In this document: positions 11,087-24,400 of the stretch, one piece after another
Layout of the letters: each line of letters begins with the position of its first letter
How positions within the stretch are numbered: position 1 is the first letter of the stretch
Assembly: GCA_027575765.1 (NCBI GenBank)
Contig: JANBPT010000157.1
Coordinates: 1 to 64,000, forward strand
Origin: Tieghemiomyces parasiticus
Taxonomy: Eukaryota; Kickxellomycota; Dimargaritomycetes; Dimargaritales; Dimargaritaceae
Direction: 5' to 3'
DNA: 64,000 bases
The notes under the pieces: model-generated
The model's database searches: none
Told to the model about the DNA's origin: nothing
What the model saw: the letters and a program-made list of their open reading frames with translations, nothing else
Program-made: the position numbers and the translations under genes

Positions 11087-11564
11087 TGTAATGGCGAGAA
11101 GGACCAGGCGGGGTATTAATCAGACCGTGCGTGGCTGAAGTAGGGTGGAGAGTGCCGGGAGTGCCTATACAGCAGGGGGGAGGGTAAATTGGCACTAGGA
11201 GGATGGCAACTAGGTAGGGCCGCGGCGGAGTACCAAACGGGAGCTAAGAGTACAGTGCGAGCAATAAACGAGAACCAACCGTTGACTCCCCTGATTCAGC
11301 AGGCGTGAATGGCCGTATCGAGTCAATTCGCTCACTCGCTACGTTCAGCAACAGCCCAGGTATAACAATTGCCCTGACTAACCCATGCGTGTGACGGTTC
11401 ACCATTATCTCCATGGGCTGATTCCACTTATTTTCCCTCTCCCTCATTACCTACCCCCTCCCCCATTCCGTCCTCCCTGTCTTCGGCTCTTTCCCGCTCT
11501 AAATCGCCAACGCTCTGGTCTCTCTGCTCCACGTGTCGATATTCACAATCCCTAACTGACCACA
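11087..11564. other. Shared divergent promoter region VPS51/MED22
   Basis: 478 bp between two divergent ATGs. The half near MED22 is C/T-rich. No further element is recognised. Confidence 0.4.
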
Positions 11565-12101
11565 ATGGCGGCCGGCAATAACGAGGACTTCGACAAGAAA
11601 CTGGATGGCGAGATGGACACGTTGGTCGAATCCTTCACCCATATCATTTCCAGCGCCAAGGTAGGTTAGAAGGACCTTGGACTGCGATAAACCTAAAAGG
11701 GTCTCTAGCGTTTATACCACCTGGGCGTCATCGGCTCTGGCTATCCCAGCCATAGCCGCCCAATTAATCCCGACCATACGCCACCCCTCCTGGTCGCCTA
11801 CCACACTCAGATCCAAGCCAAGGACACCTTCACCCTAGCTGAGGAGGGCTACCAAATCGAGTGCCAGGCCACAACCATCGTGCGGTCCTGTGAGACCCTG
11901 CTCACCATGATTTCGGATATGAAGCAGTCCCTCCTGCTGAATGACACCCGGAGCATCAATTCCATCACGCAACGTCACCGCGACCAGGCCAAAGTTCGAA
12001 TTGCCGAGACCCATGGCTCGTTTAGCATGGTCCGGGCGGAGGTCGACCAGATGTTGAGCGAGCTTCAAGGGGCGTTGGACGCGTCGACATACGTTCGCTA
12101 G
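11565..12101 (+). CDS. MED22: Mediator complex subunit 22
   Basis: Two exons, 11565-11660 and 11811-12101, encode 128 aa; the donor is GTAGGT and the acceptor is CTCAG. MED22 (Srb6 in yeast, Surf5 in animals) is a head-module subunit of Mediator, which links transcription activators to RNA polymerase II in the nucleus. The pattern LVESFTHIISSAK, then IECQATTIVRSCETLLTMISDMKQSLLLND, then a C-terminal coiled helix follows the MED22 family. Length fits (typically 120-200 aa). The first exon is short, so only the spliced form shows the family. It reads in the same direction as ASCC2, 445 bp upstream of that gene's ATG. Confidence 0.9.
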
Positions 12102-12546
12102 GCCCAGGGAAGATAGTCGGTGCTTGGTATGCCCTGCCGGGGTTGTATTCATATAAATTGATGTATAGCCAGGATAATCTAGATTTTACAAGTAATTGAG
12201 GCGCAATCGTCAAGCGCTATGCCGCTTTGGCCACTGCGGAGTTCAAAGAGAGGATGCTGCTGCGAGTCGGAGGTACTGGCAGTTTCCGCAGTTGTGTGCT
12301 GAGGCCCGGTGGCCTGCACCAGGTGCTGCGGCACAACCTTCTTTCTCTACCCCCCCCCTTCTTCGATACATAAGGCGCACGTCCCCCAGCTAAGCGTGTG
12401 CAATCTGACGACAACTCCCCCTTCCAGCAAGTGACCCTCGCAATTCAACCATTCGAACTGTTGGGCACTTCGCCGAATCATTCCCCTTATACCTGGTAAC
12501 ACTTGGCTATCCATTGCCGCCACATAGCCGTAACGTCGCTCCCGCC

Positions 12547-15089
12547 ATGCCCAAACTACTCGATCCGCGGATCGTCGCCGCTACATTCTTCCCGACGGAG
12601 GCGGCCGCATCCATGGATACCCAAACTATTGAAGGATGGACATCCCTTCTGCAAAAGGTCCTGGACGCCGGTGCCGTCGGCCTTGCAACTCAACTGGACT
12701 GGGAGCTGGTCGCGGAAGACGGCGCTGCCGATAACCTCTCGCCACTCGCCCCAGCCTGGCCCCTAGCCCGCTTCACGCTCGCCTTTCTCGAGGCCCTAGC
12801 GCCGTATGTCGTCCAGTTTGACGTCCCGGGTCTTCGGGCCAATATCCCGCTCCATGCCGACCCCGCCGCCCCTGGAATCCAGGACCACTTCCGCTGGTCG
12901 ATGGTGACCCGTCTGCTAGCCGTATTCCGCCTCCTGCTTGACCCGCCGGCCGTGGTGGCGGAGGATGTGGCGCTGGTCCAGCGGTTACGACAGGTCGCCC
13001 AACAGACAGGCCTCCTCAGTGGCCAGCCCCTGCACCATCTCGCCATCGTCTACGCCTCACGGTGGGCGGCCCAGTGTAATCCATTCCACCCGCTGCCACC
13101 CACTGAGGTTTCCGACCAACCCACCCCGTTGGCCACGATACAGCGGCTAATGACCCACTGCAGCGGGGTACACCCACTCCTGATGCACAGCGTTCGCGTG
13201 GCAGGCCACGCCTGGGAGGCCGAGATGGTGGCTACCCTGACGCAGCTGACTGACCTACTACCCAAGGGACCCAACGAGGTTACACCGCTAACCGAAGAGA
13301 CGGCGAGCGAGCTCATGGCCGTCACGAGGCAAACTCTGGCCAGACTGACACCGGCCCTGTACCTCCTCCGGGCAGCCCCGCGTATGGCCTGGGTGGAGTT
13401 TGCCGAACGGCCCACCTTGTTGGCCGCCGTCGTTCATGGGTTCTATCAAATCGTCAACGCCAGCCTATGGGCCAACCAGGCCATCACCCCAAATGCAGTC
13501 GCGACAAGCGTCGGGGCCGATCTCCACCAACTCCTGGCAGTCCAACTACCGTGGACGCTGTGTTCCGTAACCTACCTCCTCCTGGTCCTCAGCGGATACC
13601 CACGTGATTCCTTCTTCGCCGCCTGGGCGGCGCTTTGGCCCGCCGTGGCTGGCGAAGACACCGCCGCCGTTGTAGCCGACCTTTGTACTATGTTCGCTGG
13701 CAGTAAGGCGGGCAAAGGCCAGATCGACAGAGAGGGCGACGGTTCGCTCGGCCCCGGCCGCATGGACCGGCTGAGCCAAGCCCTTTACGTCATTATCGAG
13801 GCCACCCAGAATAGTCAACCGACCGACCCGTCCGTTCCCGCCCAGGCGTCGTTGCTCGTGCTTTTAGACCGACGATTCCAGCTATACTCCTGGCTGTTGG
13901 AGATCCAGGATCACGGAGGTAAGTGCCCATGGCCCAATTGGCTGGTACTTCTAGAGGGGACATGTAGCATACATCACACTACCTACCGACCACGTCAATC
14001 CAGACGGTGCCTAACGAACCCATCACACCCTAATGGCCGAACTCTTCCCCCCTCTCCTTTCCGTAATACCAGACAACGAAAGCCTGGCCTACGCCATGGA
14101 ATTCCTCGAGCACCAACTGGAGCGCGGCACCACCGATGCTTCCATTGAGACCAAAATGGTAAGGTTATCCTGGCCAGTACCACGATATGAACGCCGTGAA
14201 GCGTTGTTAATCTCGAACCCTGACTGACACCTATCCTCCAATCTACCTGCTTCCCCCCTATTCATCGCCCCTTACCTCACCTTCCCTCCAGGGACGCCTC
14301 TCCCTTGGCAAGGCACCAGTCCTGCTAGACCCGGACCTGCGACAGGCCCTCGAGCTTTCACGGTTCATGGAGCCCACTGAGTACCAGCCCTCGATCGCAG
14401 CGGTTCGGGAAGTCTTCCCAGACCTTGGCGAGGGCTACATCTGGGCGGCCCTGGCCCTGAGCGGGTACCGCCAGGAGGATGTGATTATGCAGTTCCTCGA
14501 GGACCAAATTCCCGCGGCTGTCCGGGCCCTAGACCGCACGCTGACGATTGAGAACCTCAACAGCCTGCTCGATGGGCAGGGCGGCGGGGACGGAACCGGC
14601 GACGGAAACGAGGATGACTTACTTGCTGCACGCCGCAACATCTTTGACGGAGATGAGTTTGATGTATTTACGCGCGGTGCAGTGGTCGACCCCAGCCGCG
14701 TGTACCATAAAGAAGAGGCGACAGCGACAGCGACGACCCAGAGGGACCAGTGGCTAAGTGCCCGTGCCGAGGATGACAATTACAAGCAGGACATCCTGGA
14801 TCGCGCCATCGCAACCGTCTACAGCGACGACGAGAGGAATCTCGAGGGTAGTGACGACGAGGAAGACCCCTTCGCCCAAAGGCCTATGTTTCGCGCCCCG
14901 CCTGGAGGGGACAGCTCTGACGACGGTGAGGAGTCGGAAAGCGAGGAGGATGAAGCCGAGGCGGAAGGGGGTGGTCAGGGCAGGGCTGGTCCTTCGTCGA
15001 GGGGTGCCTCTTCAGGCGGCCGAGGCCGAGGCCATGGTCGCGGCCGGGGTTGGCCCCGTCGCAAAGTCAACCACCGCGGTAGGCATTAA
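12547..15089 (+). CDS. ASCC2: ASCC2/CUE3-like ubiquitin-binding protein
   Basis: Three exons, 12547-13918, 14073-14158 and 14292-15089, give 751 aa with reading frame kept across both introns. The in-frame upstream codon at 12514 is TTG, so the ATG at 12547 is preferred. A CUE domain lies near residues 525-570: IAAVREVFPDLGEGYIWAALALSGY, then VIMQFLED. ASCC2 (Cue3 in yeast) is the ubiquitin-reading subunit of the complex that splits collided ribosomes and assists alkylation repair. The long helical N-terminal half fits ASCC2. The C-terminus is acidic and then ends in an RG-rich tail (GGRGRGHGRGRG), likely nucleic-acid or ribosome binding. Confidence 0.88.
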
Positions 15090-15324
15090 GTATGTTCTCT
15101 AAAATAAAGCCTGGCAAATTGACTCCTGTCGAAAGGTAACCGGACGTGACCTAAAATTGTCACAGGCTGTCATGTAGGACGTCGGAATCCCGCTCATGGC
15201 CAGTTGGTCCTGCGTCGATCCACACCCTTCTGATAAATCTATGCATTCGATTCTACACATTCCAAACCGCAGCAATTGCACATCCGTAGCCTCCCATCTT
15301 TCCCTAGTCGCTTAAGTTTTAAAT

Positions 15325-17299
15325 ATGGAAGACGACGGATTTAAGCTAGTCGGAAAATCAGGGCGCGCGCGCATCCGGCGGTCCAAGATTCGCAGCGAAG
15401 AGGGTGCGTACCAGCCCCGTTCAATAATGGAGAGCAGTCTGGCTGTTTAATGGGACTCTATTAGGTATCAGACGGGCGAAGGCTAACTTGAAGTTACAAA
15501 CGCACTCCACAATTGACCCTCTTCAGCCCCGGCCAAATCCGTGCCTCTCCCCGACGCCCCGGTGGACGGATCAGTTTACGCGAGGCCGGCTGGCGACGAA
15601 TTGTTCCCCACAGTTGACGAATTGACACCCCCACGGCCGGGGCGCAACCGCCGCCGCAAGCATGTACTCGACCCACACCGGCTGCCCCTAACGGATCAGG
15701 AGTATGCCGATTTAGCGGAGACGGAGCGCAGTCAGCGTGTGGATTATCTAGTCAAAGATGTACAGCGTATGAGGTGGGTAGGGCGTACTACGACAACCCG
15801 CTGGCACACCTGTACACCAACGACGTTGCGTCACAACGGGCTTGCCAATGAGCTTGCTAACCTGAACCAAACTGCCCCGTTTCCCTTTCTCAGAGATGAC
15901 ACGGACTTCACTCAGTATTTAGATGAGGTATCTGGTAGGTCTCGACTCGGGTGGGCTAGCAAACTAGGTAGCGCTGATCCCCATATCCCCGGGTTCTCAC
16001 CCGACTAGGTCGTCGTCTGTATCCACACCACCATCGTACCATGTCAGCCGCCATCGTAGCACGCCTCCACAACGAAGAGAAAGGACCCGTCCCGCACGAT
16101 ATCGTCTGCTACGGCCTCGGGAGCTTCATTGAGTGCCGTGAGTCCCGGTTACAACTGGCCTTCATTCTACATCTGCGTACGGCACTCAAGGTAGGCATTA
16201 TATCCCGCATCGTGTGCATCCACACCCCTGCTGGCGAGCCTGATGGTTGCCGAATGAAATTCTAACCTTGTTCCACCCCCCCCCCATACGAGTATAATGC
16301 GTCACTAGATCACGGGCCGCGTCCACGTCTACGACCCCGTCCTGGGCGCCTTAGAACGTGCGGCGCTGGAGGCCCAGGACTGTTGCCCTTTAATGGAGAA
16401 TGAGGTCAGTAGCAAACACCTGACATGGCAGCTAGCGCCAGCAGAGCTCGAGTGGCGCCCTTCTCTCCAACCGGTGATGCCAATGCTATGCACTACTGTG
16501 TGAATCATTATTTCAACGCCCCACTCAACACAGCAATGCCGACGCATCGTCGACCGAGCCACACTGTTCTACATGCCACACTGTGAGAAGTTCATGTACC
16601 ATAATCTCGTGGCGGCTAACGCAAAGGCCAGTCGGCTCGACCGCGTCACACTGATTGGCAACAATTTACAGCGCTACATCGACCGGTAGGTTTCATATCG
16701 ACAAGCTTCATCCAATATCCGGCCCTTCTCCGGCCGTGCGGCTATGGCGACGATTCCTAACTCGCTTACCGCACTTATGTTGATAAATCCTCCCCTAACA
16801 GGCTACCTCAGCGCGAATTAGCCGATTATCCGTACTACGAGACAATATCCCCTTTTCTCTGCCGCCCTCACCCTCTTCAACGCTGGAATCTGATTGTATT
16901 GAGCACATCATCGCTCTAATCGACTATATATATATATATATATTTCCATTCAAATAGTTTTATTTTGTGTTTGATGGCTCCATCATTCACTGCTCTTCCT
17001 GTCTCGACATCTATAGCCATCATCTCTCCCCACCCTACTTTCTCCCCATATCTATATCCTCTATACGTGCCTACTCATGTGGTGAGCGCAGGTGTGTAAC
17101 CCTTAACTCCATCCCCAACTGCTCCTGTCACTCCTACCTCCCATTCCCCGCTAATTACGCCGAATCCACCTTCAGCAAGACAAAACTGCCCGAGCTGAGT
17201 AAGCACGATCGGGCCTTCCACGACCAGTACCTCTACTTCCATAAGGAGGGGTCCAAGGATCGGCCGAGCCCCGCCGGGACTACCGACGAAGCCAACTGA
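15325..17299 (+). CDS. SRR1-domain protein (SRRD-like), multi-exon
   Basis: Exons supported by frame and splice sites: 15325-15403, 15527-15773, 15894-15934, 16048-16190, 16309-16404, 16534-16685, and one from 16802 onward. A last exon in the 17170-17299 region reads KTKLPELSKHDRAFHDQYLYFHKEG and ends at TGA 17297-17299. The junction between the last two is unresolved, so the C-terminus is uncertain. SRR1 landmarks are clear: HDIVCYGLGSFIECRESRLQ, VHVYDPVLGALE, TLFYMPHCEKFMYHNLV and VTLIGNNLQRYIDR. The family was named for a plant circadian and phytochrome regulator; its fungal role is poorly known. For exon 4 an upstream acceptor (16009) would also keep frame. The gene converges on PSD. Confidence 0.75.
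16925..16943. repeat. (TA)n microsatellite
   Basis: A perfect run of alternating TA lies in the likely last intron of the SRR1-domain gene. Such runs are length-variable and have no predicted function. Confidence 0.8.
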
Positions 17300-17460
17300 C
17301 AGACTCCGTACGAGCCCCCCCTCCTCGTCTTATCCTATCGGCTGCCAAAATTTGGTATTTCATGCCACAGTAGAATGAACAAATCGTTACCTTCTCTGAT
17401 ATATTTTCTTTATAGATTCAATAGGCGTCAGACACTTGAGTCAAGCGGGCCGCTATTCAC

Positions 17461-19097
17461 CTATACAATGGGTGGCTCCTGTACATAGCCGAGCGGCTCA
17501 CCAACCTTGACCCGCTGCTCGGGTTCAATGGTGAATCGGAAATTCTTGGGCGCCTCAAACACCAACACGATTGTGGAGCCTAGCCGAAACCCGCCAATCT
17601 CCTCACCGGCGGTAAGGGGCACACCGCGCAAAAGCGGGCTGGCCTTGCTGTAAGTTACCTCGGTGAACATACCGGTCGGCAGATTCTCGTTGGCGTTGGT
17701 GCGGAGGACTGGGTCGAAATTGATCTTGATAGAACCAACATTGGTAGCACCGACCGGAATCATGGACATGAACCCGTAGCGCCAGCGACCGAGCAGAGCG
17801 ACGCGTTCGTTAAGCACGAAGAGGTCACGAATCATGCTCAGGACGTAGGGTGAGACAGAGTAGAGCTCGCCTGGTAGGTGAGAGGGTGGGACGAGAGCCA
17901 AAGTCAGTCATGAGGTCAGCAGATTTCTTAGCCTGGCCCGCGTCCAATCCCGCGTCGAACTTGATGAATTTAACGGAGTAACCAATGTTACGCATTTCTT
18001 GTCGAGATTGAAGACTTACCGGCAAAGTGTTTCCGACGTTCCACAACCCAGTGCGCGGGAGAATGGAAACGGTGGTAGTCGCCGGGGGCGAGGTAGATGA
18101 CGCTGAAGAAAAGCTCGTGGCCTTCACGGAGCCCGCGGCCGTAGCCACGGGGCGCCACCACCGCCGGGGTACTCTGGGCATCCTTTGCGTTTACGGAGCC
18201 TCCCTCGATCAGATCTCCCAGCGAGTAGCTGACGCCGTTTACGTTAGCGAACTCCTCGTCGTTCGTGATTTTGTTCGATCGGGTGACCTGGGCCAATTCC
18301 TGGGCTTGGCGTTTCTGCACTGCTCCATCGGCACTCTCGTCATCACTGCTGCCCAGGAAGGCGTCCAGGTTGTACGTCAGACCCTTGACGGACTCCACCA
18401 CACGGCCGCGGATCACGCCAAAATTGAGAACACGGCCGTCAGCAGGGCTCACCAGACTGGCATTGGGGTCGACGATAGGGCGAGCGTCCGACTTGAGTTC
18501 ACGGTAAAAAAATTCTCCGAGGTTGGGGTACTTTCGTAGATCAGGCTCGCGCATCTCGTCTAGATTGCAGCCGAAAATCCAGCTGTAGAGGCGGAACCCC
18601 GGGGCACGGAGCCACACTGGAATGGTCAGGTCGTTAAAAGCCCCAAAGAAGCGGGACACGGCTTTGAGCGGAAGAGCCGTCATGATGTGGACCTGCCAAG
18701 GCCCTTCGGGAACCACACGCTGGGGACGGGCCGGGTTGGCGCCAGAGGCCTTGGCTTCCTCCGCGGCTTTATGGTCACGTAGGTTGCGCATCATTTGAAA
18801 GACGGCCAGGAATGCGAGACCCGCAGTGGCAGAGATAGCGTACCAGCGCGCGTCCGGCGAAGTCTGGCCTTCGCCCCGGGCCTTCTCTTTGTGCGACGGC
18901 GGCGGATTACGGTTAGATATCACATACGACCGGGTATTGGCCCATACGAATGGCCGGGGCGCCCGCTGGCCATTGCGGCCAGAGACGGCATGCCCACGTA
19001 AGGTGGCGAGGCGGGGGGTTCGAATGCTGGCCGGAGAGGGCGTGAGGCCCGGCAGCGTCGTAACTAATCGGGGAAGGCGGGTGTAATGCGACAGCAT
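17461..19097 (-). CDS. PSD1: Mitochondrial phosphatidylserine decarboxylase proenzyme
   Basis: Two exons, 19097-18020 and 17870-17461, give 495 aa. The intron interrupts HFAG|ELYSV, a conserved block. The enzyme converts phosphatidylserine to phosphatidylethanolamine. The autocleavage motif LGST is present, with the pyruvoyl-forming Ser458 and 37 residues after it, the usual small alpha chain. Also visible are SPADGRVLNFG and PGDYHRFHSP. The N-terminus is rich in Arg, Ser and Thr with few acids, consistent with a mitochondrial presequence. It is followed by a hydrophobic segment near residues 88-106 (WYAISATAGLAFLAVFQMM), the inner-membrane anchor of PSD1-type enzymes. MDM35 at 36 kb belongs to the lipid-transfer route that feeds this enzyme. 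Confidence 0.95.
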
Positions 19098-19517
19098 GTG
19101 GGAGGTACGGGCTATGCCAGACTGTGTGGGGGGGCACAGGTGGAGTAAAGAGGCAGCGTGGAAACAGTAGTCGGGACCGAGATCGGATATTAGGAAAGAG
19201 GGCGCAAGTGTGTCAAGGTGAATTGCGCAATTGGTTGGAGATCCGGTGGAGTGACGACTCGGACTCCTCCCGGCCCCACAGCGTCTCTAGACCCACCTTC
19301 CCATTCAATAGCGTAGCGCCCGGCGCCTCGGAGGCCAAGTGCCTGAGCGAATAGCCGTGAGGCTCTCAGTTTTTTCTTACCATTTGGAGTGAGCAACCAG
19401 GCGCCCTTAGACACCTCGATTTGCAACTGCAGGAGGCCTCCTTTTGACGCTTTATTACTTCATTGTCAATCTTATTCACCTAGTATCCCCCCGGTACCAC
19501 CACTCCCTAAGCACATC
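19098..19517. other. Divergent intergenic region PSD1/LAS1
   Basis: 420 bp between divergent ATGs. A 78-codon minus-strand frame at 19190-19426 has no recognisable similarity and is not called. Confidence 0.4.
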
Positions 19518-21259
19518 ATGGCGGTCGGGGCCGAAGTCTGGGCCACCCCGTGGTCAACCATGCAAGAGTTGCGGCAAGTATACCATTGGATCTACGACGA
19601 CCCGCTGAATGCTGATCACCAGCGTCAGGCAGTGAAGAGGGTAAGTAGAATAGGCATAGTTCTGCATGGCCCCCAGGCTCAGCCTGTACCGACGACGCCC
19701 TGGCACCATGTGAATGTTTCAGTCTAAGTGGCAGGCTCTAATTTAGTGGTCTCTTCACTACCACCTCGTCTAACGTGTCCCTCCTATAGATCAAAGCCTG
19801 GAGCGTCCGAAGCAAACTCCCGCACTCCATCAACGCCACGATGGGCCTTCTGGAGGCCCAGCTGCGGGACCAGCAAGGCCCCACGCGGCACGTTAGCCTG
19901 CACGAGGCCCGGCAACTCTACGCCATCTCCTTCACGCAGTTCTTCAGCGGTATCGTGGACGCCGAGCAGACGGGTGTTTACGCGCAGGCTGCGGGCGGGA
20001 TCAGCGCTCGGCTGGGTATGCCGCCCTACTTCGTCACAGTCCGTAACGCCATCGCTCATGAGGAACTCCCAGCACTCCCGCTCCTGCGCAAAGTCACTAC
20101 CGAGGCCCTCGGCTGGCTACAGACCCACTTTTGGCAGCCCCAGGGTGTGGTGGAGTCGGCTACTACGGACAACCTACATTGGCTTCGTAGTCGACTGGCA
20201 GCGTATGAACGAGACGTGGGTGCGTTGTCGACCAAGAGGTCCCGGCAGGACCGCAAGCTGGACCGCGCCGCGTTCGCCGAGGTGCTTGTCGAGGAATTGT
20301 ACGAGCACCTCGGTTCGGGCCACGTCCACCGTTTGCTGATCCCTGTACTTTGCGAGGAAGGTATAATTGTTCCGCCGGGGAAAAAGACGCGCTCGACATA
20401 CCCCGCCGTGGGCCTTGACCCGGCATTGTATTCTCGGTGGAGCCCCGTACTGCAAGCGTGCGTCGCCCGGTGGCCCCTGTTTGCTTCTGGGATTGTTGAA
20501 CACATCATCCGGACCGTCAGCCAGGACCCGTCCAGTTTACCTCCCGGTGATCCCACCGCCCGCACCAGCTACCGACTGACCCTATGTGCCTGGCTCAAGT
20601 GGTTCGTTAAACCGACCGGCCCGCAACTCCCAGGCCGAGCCCTGGCTTCTTTGCCGGTCGATCCCGTGCTTGACCGGTGTGCCCGGCACCCCAATCTGTA
20701 CACGTGGGCTCTACTCCAGCACTACACCGGAAGCGACCCGAAGCGAGAAGCGATCTACGGGCCCACTATCGAGCTCATGAGCCGGACGGTGTCGAAACCC
20801 ATCGAGGGAGTCGACGAGATCCCGGCGCCGAAAGAGCAGGTCGATATCGAAGATGAGGTGGCGGCCATGGAGGCCCGTATGGCCGCCCTCAAGGCGCGCC
20901 TTCTAGCGGTGAGTATTCCTTCCAGCCGTGGCGATGAAGTACAAAGACTGTGGCTTCGCGTTGCCGAGTGCACGCGGGGTATCGGCCTAATGAACGGACC
21001 ATTCCCATGACTAACTCTCCTAACGATGCTTCCCCCCTCCCTTCCCTTCCCTACAATTCACCGCGTGTAGAAACAGAAAGCCAAAGTGGCCGCCGAGCGA
21101 GCGGCAAAGACCCAAGCATCCCCACCAGTCGTGCTCAACCAAGGCTGGCAGGCCCCATTGCACACCGTTGAGTGGACAGAGAGTCCCATCGGAACCCTAG
21201 CGGACGGCTCCCTACCTAATCTTGACCTACCCCTCGACTGGGACACGTGCGATGTCTAG
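19518..21259 (+). CDS. LAS1: LAS1-type rRNA-processing endoribonuclease
   Basis: Three exons, 19518-19640, 19790-20908 and 21071-21259, all phase 0, give 476 aa. LAS1 cuts the ITS2 spacer of pre-rRNA during 60S ribosome assembly, in complex with the GRC3 kinase. The HEPN active-site motif R-x4-H is present as RNAIAH (Arg126, His131), inside a block typical of Las1. Exon 1 encodes the start of the helical N-terminal domain (ATPWSTMQELRQVYHWIYDD). The short last exon ends in a Trp-rich tail with WTESPIGTL, resembling the C-terminal motif that reaches GRC3. A helical, Ala-rich segment joins the two parts. Confidence 0.92.
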
Positions 21260-21483
21260 AGCACGTATCCAGCGTCAGTACTAATTAAAATATATATATA
21301 ATGGAGAACTATTTTGATTGTTTTGCGTAACTGCTGTTAGAGTTTACTTACAATTTTATATTATTCCAAGGCCTGGAGACGTGGGCAGCAGAATACCACG
21401 AGGCGAGTGGTATGTCTTCTGCTTCCGAAAGAATCTGTGTCCCGCGTCGCGGCTGAACGGGCTGGTGTCCTCTATCGGCTAAA

Positions 21484-24400
21484 CTACATCAGCCCCTGGA
21501 GTGAATCGCCCATAAACGATGGTAAGTCGGCGGAGGGGACCTGTAAAGACGGAGGCTGGGGTATCTCGTCTTCAATGGTGACAATCTCAGCTGCAGGGTT
21601 TTCTTCGGTCGCCTCAGTGCTGGGTTCACCCGAAATGCGACCCAGTTCTTTCTTAAGTTCGTCCTGGGCCTCTTTGAGATGCTCCTCGGTCATTTCCTCC
21701 TGCTTCTCATAGAAAGAGCGCTCGTTGATATCCACCACGGATTCCTGGAGACTGTGAGAAAAAAAAGGTGGGGGATCATAAAAAAGTAAAGGTGGTACCA
21801 TGGGGATGCTAAGGTTAATGTAAGTTACTTCTCATAACGGGCTCTTGAACAAGTACAGTCTCCTCATACCTTGCTCGCCCCAACTCTGGCCCGTCTACTT
21901 ACGTATCAACGATCAGTTTGAGCCCCGGGTCGCGATCAAGGGGCAGTAAATGTTTCTTGATGGGCAGCAGGCTGGGCGGGTCGTTTGGTGGTACGTCAAA
22001 GTAACTTTTGAGCTGGGCTTTGGTGAACATTTCCTCGATGGGTAGTTCGTCCACGACGCGCTTGGCCAAGCCAACCTTGTGGACATTGTTGTTGTAAATT
22101 TTGTCCTCCATGGTGCCACAGGTTGACAGGCGGTACACAAACACGGGTTTGGTCTGGCCGTAGCGGTAGGCCCGGGCCACGGCCTGTTCGTCGTGACTGG
22201 GGTTCCACCCTACATCGACGAGGATAACGCGGGTGGCCGAGGTAACATTAAGCCCGAGGGACCCGGCCTTGATGGAGATGAGGAACGCCGTGAGTTCGGG
22301 GCGGTGGTTGAAGTCGTCCACCATAGGCTGCCGTTGCACGACCGGGATACTACCGTCCAGACGGAAATACTGGACGGGGCCTGTTGGGTTGGACTTCTGC
22401 CGCCGGTGGTACTGTGGGATCCGCGTGGACTTAAACAGGATCTCTAAGTAGTCTAGGGTGTTCAAGCACCGGCTGAAGATGAGGACCTTATCTCCACGCG
22501 CTGCGCACCCGGTCACGATGGCCATCAGGACCTGCATCTTGTAGCTGTGTTCAATCGATGTCGGGTCGGCCACGGTGCGCAGGCGCCGACTTAGTAGAGG
22601 GTTGACGACTGGGCGGATCGATTGTAGGTTCTCGGGGACGGCCGTTTCCATGGTGGCCGCGTCCATCACACTATCATCATCGGGGGCCGGGTTGTTCAGG
22701 CGAGCCAGGCTCATGGCGGCGGCGGCAGTGGTGAGAGTCGACCTAGCAGCGGCTCCGCTGTTACGCTTTTGCAGAAGCAGGTCGCATACGTGCGGGTGGT
22801 TGCAGATGCTCCGCAGGATCATTTCCTTGTCTAGCATGCTGCGGCGGACCCCGTCGCCGGTTGCGGAGTTGCCGACGCTATCGTGAAAATGGGTCTCCAG
22901 CAGGTCTTTATACAACTCCCACTGCAGGTCGGTCAGCTTGCACGTGATGACGAACTCCCGCTTGGGTGGGAGGTCGGCGAACATAACCGCGATCTCCCGG
23001 CGTTGTACGAAATCGCGAAGCACTGACTGCAGGACAAACAGCTTGATTCTACTCAGCCGGAGATCCAGCGCCGTGCTGTCAGGATACAGGCCGTTATCGA
23101 TGGGATTGGCAAAGTGGTTGCGGAAGTGCGGTAGCGTACCCAGGATTCCCGGATAAACAAAGTCCACCATGCACCAGTACTCATCCAAGCGGTTCTGAAG
23201 AGGGTATCCCGAGAGGCACACCCGGCTTCGGGTTTTGAGCTGCTTGGCGACGATGGAAATCTTGGCCGCGCTGTTTTTGAGCTCGTGGCCCTCATCAGCT
23301 ATCACTAGGGCTGGACCAGGATCGATAAGGAGTTCGTGGAATTGGCGGGCCTCCTCCGGGTTAACGGCCACTCGGCCTCCAACCCCGCCACCGCCGGTGC
23401 CGCACTGGGCCAGCGTACGGAACCCCTGGTAGCCCATAATGAGGACGCCGCCTGTGGCACGCCACCGCTTCAGAATGTCTAGGCGCTCGCCGACGGCCTT
23501 ACCAGTCAGCTGGAACGGATAGAGCCCGCCCAACACCTCGCGCCCCACCCGGGCTGGAATCCAGCGACGGAACTCCTCATACCAGTTACTGATGAGCGTG
23601 GGTGGGCAGAGGACGAGCACGCAGCGTGAGGCAAATTGTGCCGGGATGGCCGGGTTTCCCTGTCGCACCTCGCGAAGGATGGTGAACACGGTCGCAACCA
23701 CCTGTATCGTCTTGCCCAGCCCCATTTCGTGGGCCAGGATGCAGCCGTGGTTGGAGAACATGACCAAATTTTTCCACATAAACCGAACTCCCTCGATCTG
23801 GTGCTGCTTAATCACCTTGGCCAGGAAAGGTGCGAGTAGCACGTCCGCTTCGTCCTCCGGGTGCCCCAGGTTGACCACGATAGCCGGAATGTTCACCAGG
23901 GACTGAGCAGCGGCTGTACGGCCAGAGGCCGAGGTCTCCTGAGAGGAGAGTACAGAGGCCTGCGAGGCGGGCGGGGACTTGCCATCCGTTGCGGCCGCCT
24001 GGTTAGCCTTCCGGAGCCGGCGCTGGTATTCCAGCTCCTCGCGGCGGTTAGCCAGCCGCAATTCCCGCACCTCCGGCGCCTCTTCCATGATAGGACGGAG
24101 GTTGCGGCGACCACGGGGACGGGGCCCGGGTTGGGAGGATGACGGCTCCGCATCAGATCGCTCAGAGTCGGAGGAGTCCACGGCGGTGATCACTTTGGTC
24201 GGGACGGCCGCATCCACCAGGTCTACATGCCCCGGACGATGCGCCCGATAGAACTCATTCACCAGCTGTCGGAACGGCAGCGTGGGGCGATGGGAATCGG
24301 CGACGCGAAAGTCGGTCAGGGCCTGAAAGACGGGTAGCAGGCGGGACCGAGCCGCCGTGTCCTCGTCCTCGTCCGTTTCTGACACCACGGCACTGGTTCC

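Noticed and set aside
12514..12546. Upstream extension of the ASCC2 gene
   Set aside because: The first codon there is TTG; the ATG at 12547 is the earliest usable start.
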